From assembly GCF_000215935.2 (NCBI RefSeq), contig NZ_AFNU02000007.1, positions 1 to 64,000 of the forward strand: a DNA stretch of 64,000 nucleotides, given 5' to 3'. A program made the position numbers and the translations under genes. This document shows, piece after piece, positions 60,090 to 64,000 of this stretch. This stretch comes from Haloplasma contractile SSD-17B (GTDB taxonomy: Bacteria > Bacillota_I > Bacilli_A > Haloplasmatales > Haloplasmataceae). The notes under the pieces are model-generated. The model saw only the letters and a program-made list of their open reading frames with translations. It had not been told where the DNA came from and made no database searches. The stretch's first letter is position 1; the number at the start of each line of letters is the position of its first letter.

Positions 60090-60728
60090 TTAGTTAATGT
60101 CTTGAAATTTAGCGTGTAACGACTTTGCAGCCTGCTTAATATCTTCTTTTCCCAAAATCGCCGACACAACGGCAATACCATCGACACTGGTACCATCTAG
60201 CTCCTCTACATTCGAATGATTAATGCCTCCGATTGCGACAACAGGAATCTCTACAGAACCCTTAATTTCCTTAAGTAGCTCAGGCGTTACCTGCCGAGTA
60301 TTAGACTTTGTACCCGTTTTAAATAAAGCGCCGACCCCAATGTAGTCAGCACCATCACTCTCTGCCTGTACTGCCTCTTCTACTGTTGCTGTAGAAACTC
60401 CTACTAGTTGATTCTTACCCAAAATCTCTCTTGCGACTTGAGCTGGCAAGTCACTTTGACCAAGATGAACACCATCTGCACCGATTGCCTGTGCGATATC
60501 TAAGCGATCATTTATAATGAGTGGTATGTCGTATCTAGCGGTTAACTCTCTAACTGCTAAAGCAATGTCATAGAAATCGCGTGATGCCGTGTGCTTTTCC
60601 CTAAGTTGAACAACCGATACGCCCCCTTTTATCGCATCAGCAAGACTGCTAATAAGGTCTCTACCGTTTAAAACATCACGATCCGTTACCAAGTAAAGTC
60701 CAAAGTTTATATTCTTATTTGATTTCAT
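60090..60728 (-). CDS. thiE: Thiamine-phosphate synthase
   Basis: A 212-residue TIM-barrel enzyme that joins HMP-diphosphate and HET-phosphate to make thiamine phosphate. Features are NFGLYLVTDRDVLNGRDL, the diphosphate-binding VVQLREKHTASRDF, INDRLDIAQAIGADGVHLGQ, GVSTATVEEA and VVAIGGINHSNV. ATG at 60728 has GGGAGG eight bases upstream and is better than TTG one codon earlier. It overlaps thiM by 14 bases, which implies coupled translation. Last gene of the thi operon. Confidence 0.95.
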   Translation of the reverse strand: MKSNKNINFGLYLVTDRDVLNGRDLISSLADAIKGGVSVVQLREKHTASRDFYDIALAVRELTARYDIPLIINDRLDIAQAIGADGVHLGQSDLPAQVAREILGKNQLVGVSTATVEEAVQAESDGADYIGVGALFKTGTKSNTRQVTPELLKEIKGSVEIPVVAIGGINHSNVEELDGTSVDGIAVVSAILGKEDIKQAAKSLHAKFQDIN

Positions 60729-61539
60729 CAACTCTACCTCCCGCTAAATACTGAGCCGTTATGTTACTGATTGCATCCATGAGTCTAACTCTATAGCTAC
60801 CGAGTCCTTCATCAGGCTTTAACTGTTTATATGCGTGTTCTCCCGATATGCTCATTGTTAAAATTCCAGTTAAGACACATTGAAGTGGTTTATAGCCTGT
60901 GCCCAAACAAACGCCGATTAGTGACGACGTCATACACCCCGTGCCAGTAACCGATTCTAGTAATACATGTCCATTATGAATACAGAACACGCTCTTCCCG
61001 TCTGAAATAACATCAACAGAACCCGTTATAGCAACCACACATTCCAGTCTCAAAGCAAGTTTCCTAGCAATAAGAACTCCGCCATCAATCGTGTGATTAG
61101 TTGAATCAACACCCCGCGTTTTAGCGTCTAGTCCATAGATGGATTTTATCTCAGACATGTTCCCTTTTAACACAGTTAACTTTACTTCCTCTATGATCCG
61201 TTTTACAGCCTCTTTTCTAAACGACGTAGCGCCTACACCAACAGGGTCAAGACAAACAGGAATGTTTAGCTCATTTGCCTTTCTTCCTGCTTTAATCATA
61301 GCTTCTAAGCGTCTTTCACTTAATGTCCCTATATTTAAGACTAAACTATTTGCATACGATACCATTTCCTCTACTTCATTCGGGTCATCCGCCATTACAG
61401 GGCTCCCACCAAAAGCTAGCACTGTATTCGCACTGTCCGTTGCTGTTACATAGGTCGTAATATGATGAACTAAGGGTTTTTCTTCTTGTATGGTATTAAA
61501 GAGTTTAGTTATGTCATCATACTTTAACAACTGATTCAC
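60715..61539 (-). CDS. thiM: Hydroxyethylthiazole kinase
   Basis: A 274-residue ribokinase-like enzyme that phosphorylates the thiazole moiety for salvage. Features are PLVHHITTYVTATDSANTVL, GGSPVMADDPNEVEEM, VCLDPVGVGATSFRK and the catalytic GTGCMTSSLIG. The start is GTG at 61539, immediately after the thiD stop. It works with thiD and thiE. Confidence 0.95.
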   Translation of the reverse strand: MNQLLKYDDITKLFNTIQEEKPLVHHITTYVTATDSANTVLAFGGSPVMADDPNEVEEMVSYANSLVLNIGTLSERRLEAMIKAGRKANELNIPVCLDPVGVGATSFRKEAVKRIIEEVKLTVLKGNMSEIKSIYGLDAKTRGVDSTNHTIDGGVLIARKLALRLECVVAITGSVDVISDGKSVFCIHNGHVLLESVTGTGCMTSSLIGVCLGTGYKPLQCVLTGILTMSISGEHAYKQLKPDEGLGSYRVRLMDAISNITAQYLAGGRVDEIK

Positions 61540-62331
61540 CTACGCCTTATACCAGTTATGAAAATGGTGCACAGGACCTACACCTTTACCTATAGAGAAT
61601 GAATGTTCTATTGCCATCTGGATATAGTCCTTAGCATTCTTGATTGCATCACGAATCTCCTGACCTTTTCCTAAATTCGCCGCAATTGCTGATGATAATG
61701 TACATCCTGTACCATGGGTATTTTTAGTCGGCACTCGTTTTGAGGTATAAAAGTAAAAATCAGTTCCATCATATAGTAAATCCGTTGAATCTTCTTCTTC
61801 TAAATGTCCACCTTTTACTAACACATAGCTAGGACCCATCTCAAAAATCATCTTAGCTGCCTCTTTCATCTCAACAACTGTTTTAATAGAACGTCCTGTA
61901 ATGACCTCTGCCTCTGGTATATTCGGTGTAATCACTCGAGCTAGTGGTATTAGGTGTTCAATTAACGCTTCTTTCGCGTCAGGCTGTAGTAAATCATACC
62001 CACTCTTCGAAATCATAACAGGGTCAAGTACAATGTTTTGTTCGTTATAGTGTTTTAGGGTGTCTGCAATCGTTTTAATCGTCTCAACCTGAGAAACCAT
62101 TCCGATTTTAACAGCACTCACCAAAATATCATCATAGATTGCTTCAATTTGCTTCTTTATGATCCCAGGGTCGATATCTTGTACTGCAAATACACCTTGT
62201 GTATTCTGAGCTGTTACAGCAGTAATCACACTCATTCCAAACACTTCATGAGCTGAAAATGTTTTTAAGTCTGCCTGAATACCGGCACCTCCTGAACTAT
62301 CAGACCCTGCAATTGTTAAAAGTCTCTCCAT
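61540..62331 (-). CDS. thiD: Hydroxymethylpyrimidine (phosphate) kinase
   Basis: A 263-residue ribokinase-fold enzyme that phosphorylates HMP and HMP-P. Features are LTIAGSDSSGGAGIQADLKT, SAVKIGMVSQVETI, NIVLDPVMISKSG and the catalytic THGTGCTLSSAIAANL. TTAGAGGTGATG precedes the ATG. It starts 12 bases after thiW. Confidence 0.95.
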   Translation of the reverse strand: MERLLTIAGSDSSGGAGIQADLKTFSAHEVFGMSVITAVTAQNTQGVFAVQDIDPGIIKKQIEAIYDDILVSAVKIGMVSQVETIKTIADTLKHYNEQNIVLDPVMISKSGYDLLQPDAKEALIEHLIPLARVITPNIPEAEVITGRSIKTVVEMKEAAKMIFEMGPSYVLVKGGHLEEEDSTDLLYDGTDFYFYTSKRVPTKNTHGTGCTLSSAIAANLGKGQEIRDAIKNAKDYIQMAIEHSFSIGKGVGPVHHFHNWYKA

Positions 62332-62343
62332 ACTTCATCACCT

Positions 62344-62865
62344 CTAATCAAATTTTAACGATTCATTTAAATACTCGATTACATTCGCTTCTCTTAACAC
62401 ATTTACGATTACATAACCAATAACGACTCCAACTAGAGAACTTAACGTAAATGGCACGACAAATAAAAATAACGCTGCTTCTTCACTTCCTAAAAATAAC
62501 TTAGCTATTGGGTATGAAACAATTGCTCCAAGAAGACCCGTTCCAATTAGCTCTCCAAGTAATGCAATAAATGCTTTTTTAGTCTTTAAGAATAAATAAC
62601 CCGATAAGAAAGCTCCAATCATACTACCAGGAAATGCAAGTGGCGTTCCTGTTCCTAACATGTTACGTATTAATGATGTCACAAATGCCGATGCAACTGC
62701 ATACCAAGGCCCGAGTATAATTCCACTAATGATATTCAGCGCATGCTGTACAGGAAATACCTTTGACACTCCCACATGAAGTGATAACGGTGAACTAACC
62801 ACCCCTATAGTTGCAAATAAAGCGGCTAAAACAAGTTTCTTGATGTCGATACTATTCTTATTCAT
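62344..62865 (-). CDS. thiW: ECF transporter S component ThiW
   Basis: A 173-residue integral membrane protein with about five or six helices. The ThiW signature is SSPLSLHVGVSKVFPVQHAL followed by NIISGIILGPWYAVASAFV. It is thought to bind a thiamine precursor such as the thiazole. ATG at 62865 has GAAGGAGAG upstream; an earlier in-frame ATG overlaps the riboswitch terminator. The shared energising module (EcfAAT) is not in this window. First gene under the TPP riboswitch. Confidence 0.93.
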   Translation of the reverse strand: MNKNSIDIKKLVLAALFATIGVVSSPLSLHVGVSKVFPVQHALNIISGIILGPWYAVASAFVTSLIRNMLGTGTPLAFPGSMIGAFLSGYLFLKTKKAFIALLGELIGTGLLGAIVSYPIAKLFLGSEEAALFLFVVPFTLSSLVGVVIGYVIVNVLREANVIEYLNESLKFD

Positions 62866-62889
62866 CTGTCTCTCTCCTTCAGTTATAAA

Positions 62890-62926
62890 ACAAAAAAGCA
62901 CAAACCCGATTGGAGGTCTGTGCTAT
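62890..62926 (-). terminator. Riboswitch expression-platform terminator
   Basis: AGCACAGACC pairs with GGGTTTGTGCT, then TTTTTTGTTTT on the minus strand. It lies between the TPP aptamer and thiW, so binding of TPP would stop transcription here. Confidence 0.85.
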
Positions 62927-62964
62927 ATTATACATTATTTAAAATAACCCTATGCTAAATATAA

Positions 62965-63064
62965 AACACTTTCCTACGCTAGTATGAACTAGATCAGGTG
63001 ATTAGGGATCAAAGACATATTCGGGTCTTAATCTCAGTTGGCCTTTCCAACACTCCCAGTGCTT
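62965..63064 (-). ncRNA. TPP (thiamine pyrophosphate) riboswitch
   Basis: On the minus strand the aptamer shows the THI-box landmarks in order: CACTGGGAGTG at the P1/P2 entry, a small hairpin TTGG/CCAA, CTGAGA, ACCCG, then CACCTGATCTAG, ACTAGCG and TAGGAAAGTG closing P1. About 100 nt long, it stands 100 bases upstream of thiW and is followed by a terminator, giving transcriptional control of thiW-thiD-thiM-thiE. Confidence 0.96.
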
Positions 63065-63090
63065 ATTGCTTATTAAATTTTCTGACACTT

Positions 63091-63450
63091 TTATAATAGC
63101 ATAGCCGTTAATTTATGGCAAGAAAAGTGTATAAAGGTCATTAACTCAACTGCATTTAGATGTGTACCGGATTCATCCAACACAGTTTCATCCATGACTA
63201 CATAGTCACTATTTGTTATGGTTAGATTGTGACTATTCGTAAATGGATTTAACTGTGAAAAACGTGAGATCGTTAGTTGATCAACATATTTCGCTACTTG
63301 TTCCGTTAGTAAACCAGAAGAAGAAACACCTATTTGATTTTTGTATGGTTTAATTTGTGTATTAAAAAGAGTTGGTACTTCACTTACAATAGGTGAATCT
63401 AGATACACAGGTTCACCTTCTATTACTAACTTATAGTCATTTGTAGGCAT
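63091..63450 (-). pseudogene. Truncated LRR-like ORF, fragment of a paralogue
   Basis: Its start, MPTNDYKLVIEGEPVYLDSP, lines up with TGEPGTSYNLVIEGEQMDYR in the neighbour at 63473-63991. The shared block LTEQVAKYVDQLTISRF versus LTKQMANYVDQLKIKEP confirms the homology. The homologous sequence continues upstream of the ATG (SFITG, as in ISVTG), and no ribosome site fits the ATG, so the N-terminus is missing. The C-terminus is also short (HLNAVELMTFIHFSCHKLTA). Probably a decayed duplicate. Confidence 0.5.
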
Positions 63451-63472
63451 TCCTGTAATGAATGATTGCTTA

Positions 63473-63991
63473 TTAATCTAAATCGTGCCTCACTTCAATC
63501 CCCTGTGTTTCCAATACATCAATCATATTACGTGCAGCTGAATCACTATAATATTCATTCCCTTCTAGTTCAACAACTTTTAACGAATCTAGCTCATCAC
63601 TTAATAAAAATTTACCTAAAGAAGAGTCAATTAATGTTACATGTTTAATCTTTATATATTCGACATGATTTAAGTACTCTAGATAGTCTAGAATTGAATC
63701 AGTCAAATTACAGTCTTCGAATGTTAAATACTTAACCTGTGTATATGTTTCTAATCGAGATACATCTGCATGAGGCTCTTTTATCTTTAACTGATCAACA
63801 TAGTTTGCCATTTGCTTAGTTAAAAATCCATTAAGAACATTAAAATGACTCATATTTATACCTGACACTGGAAAATTAGAAAAACCTCCATCAATGAACG
63901 CTGAGCGATAATCCATCTGTTCTCCTTCAATTACAAGATTGTATGATGTACCAGGCTCTCCCGTAACCGAGATATAGATTTGATTATGCAT
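63473..63991 (-). CDS. Partial leucine-rich-repeat-like protein running off the window
   Basis: At least 172 residues. No stop occurs between 63991 and the window end, so the real start is probably upstream. LRR-like turns recur at intervals of about 22-25 residues (VKYLTFEDCNLTDSILDYLE, VEYIKIKHVTLIDSSLGKFL, LKVVELEGNEYYSDSA). The N-terminal GEPGTSYNLVIEGE segment is shared with the downstream fragment. Possibly a surface protein built of such units. Frame ends at 63473. Confidence 0.55.
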   Translation of the reverse strand: MHNQIYISVTGEPGTSYNLVIEGEQMDYRSAFIDGGFSNFPVSGINMSHFNVLNGFLTKQMANYVDQLKIKEPHADVSRLETYTQVKYLTFEDCNLTDSILDYLEYLNHVEYIKIKHVTLIDSSLGKFLLSDELDSLKVVELEGNEYYSDSAARNMIDVLETQGIEVRHDLD

Positions 63992-64000
63992 AGGAAGAAT

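Noticed and set aside
62926-62965. AGCATAGGG after the riboswitch, resembling AGCGTAGG inside it, as a second aptamer
   Set aside because: The other conserved THI-box parts are missing; it is more likely part of the switching (antiterminator) segment or chance.
1-64000. tRNA, rRNA, CRISPR arrays, prophage or plasmid origin
   Set aside because: No cloverleaf, rRNA motif, spaced direct-repeat array, phage structural gene or origin-like DnaA-box cluster was noticed on either strand by eye.

Overview
The window is AT-rich and codes mainly on the minus strand, with standard stop codons, strong AGGAGG-type ribosome-binding sites and many TTG and GTG starts. It reads as a low-GC Bacillota chromosome. 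The pair of tiny YjcZ-type transmembrane proteins, the TPP riboswitch with a rho-independent terminator, the many T-tailed hairpins and the mix of Bacilli-like genes (YdaT, HAAS/PadR, YcxB, DUF2785, ThiW, sucrose phosphorylase) fit a lineage in or near the Bacilli (Haloplasma/Turicibacter-type genomes are possible). The sequence alone does not fix the species. No rRNA, tRNA, CRISPR array or intact prophage was seen.

Layout. 1-6.3 kb: a frameshifted exported-protein relic, an APH-type kinase, a GNAT acetyltransferase and small membrane or stress proteins. 6.5-9.7 kb: oxidative pentose phosphate operon (6PGDH, G6PDH, then a cyclase-family hydrolase). 9.8-16 kb: an MBL-fold hydrolase, an unusual sigma-70 factor, a DUF2935-like protein, YcxB-like membrane proteins and acetate kinase. 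16.2-27.4 kb: an 11-gene minus-strand operon (thiolase, SDR reductase, alpha/beta hydrolase, KAS III-like enzyme, complete Liv-type ABC importer, CoA-transferase, second alpha/beta hydrolase). It faces a TetR regulator followed by coaD. 29-39.7 kb: exported and membrane proteins, a degenerate ABC ATPase with a HTH regulator, FabV, DUF2785, a PadR-HAAS-DUF4097 operon with an operator array, and a LURP-one-like protein. 39.8-42.4 kb: tiny TM proteins, a broken membrane gene, and a 4Fe-4S membrane protein behind a CsoR-like operator. 42.5-54.2 kb: housekeeping and accessory genes (MazG-like, sucrose phosphorylase, deoxynucleoside kinase, second APH kinase, SGNH hydrolase, coiled-coil protein). 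54.3-60 kb: tandem paralogous membrane proteins and an IS1595-type relic. 60-63.1 kb: TPP riboswitch-thiW-thiD-thiM-thiE. 63.1-64 kb: tandem leucine-rich-repeat-like ORFs running off the window.

How the genes work together. The best candidate for an undescribed system is the 16.2-27.4 kb operon with its regulatory region. It has an importer for an amino-acid- or acid-like substrate, a CoA-transferase to activate a carboxylate, an SDR and a thiolase for beta-oxidation-type steps, and a KAS III-like enzyme with an altered active site. Its 27.4-28.0 kb control region has a consensus promoter overlapped by an inverted repeat (probable TetR operator), two cre-like boxes and an intrinsic terminator inside a leader of about 300 nt. 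Acetyl-CoA from this route could feed acetate kinase nearby. FabV (33.2 kb) is a lone enoyl reductase that might reduce crotonyl-CoA or serve fatty-acid synthesis. The thi operon is a complete salvage set under TPP control.
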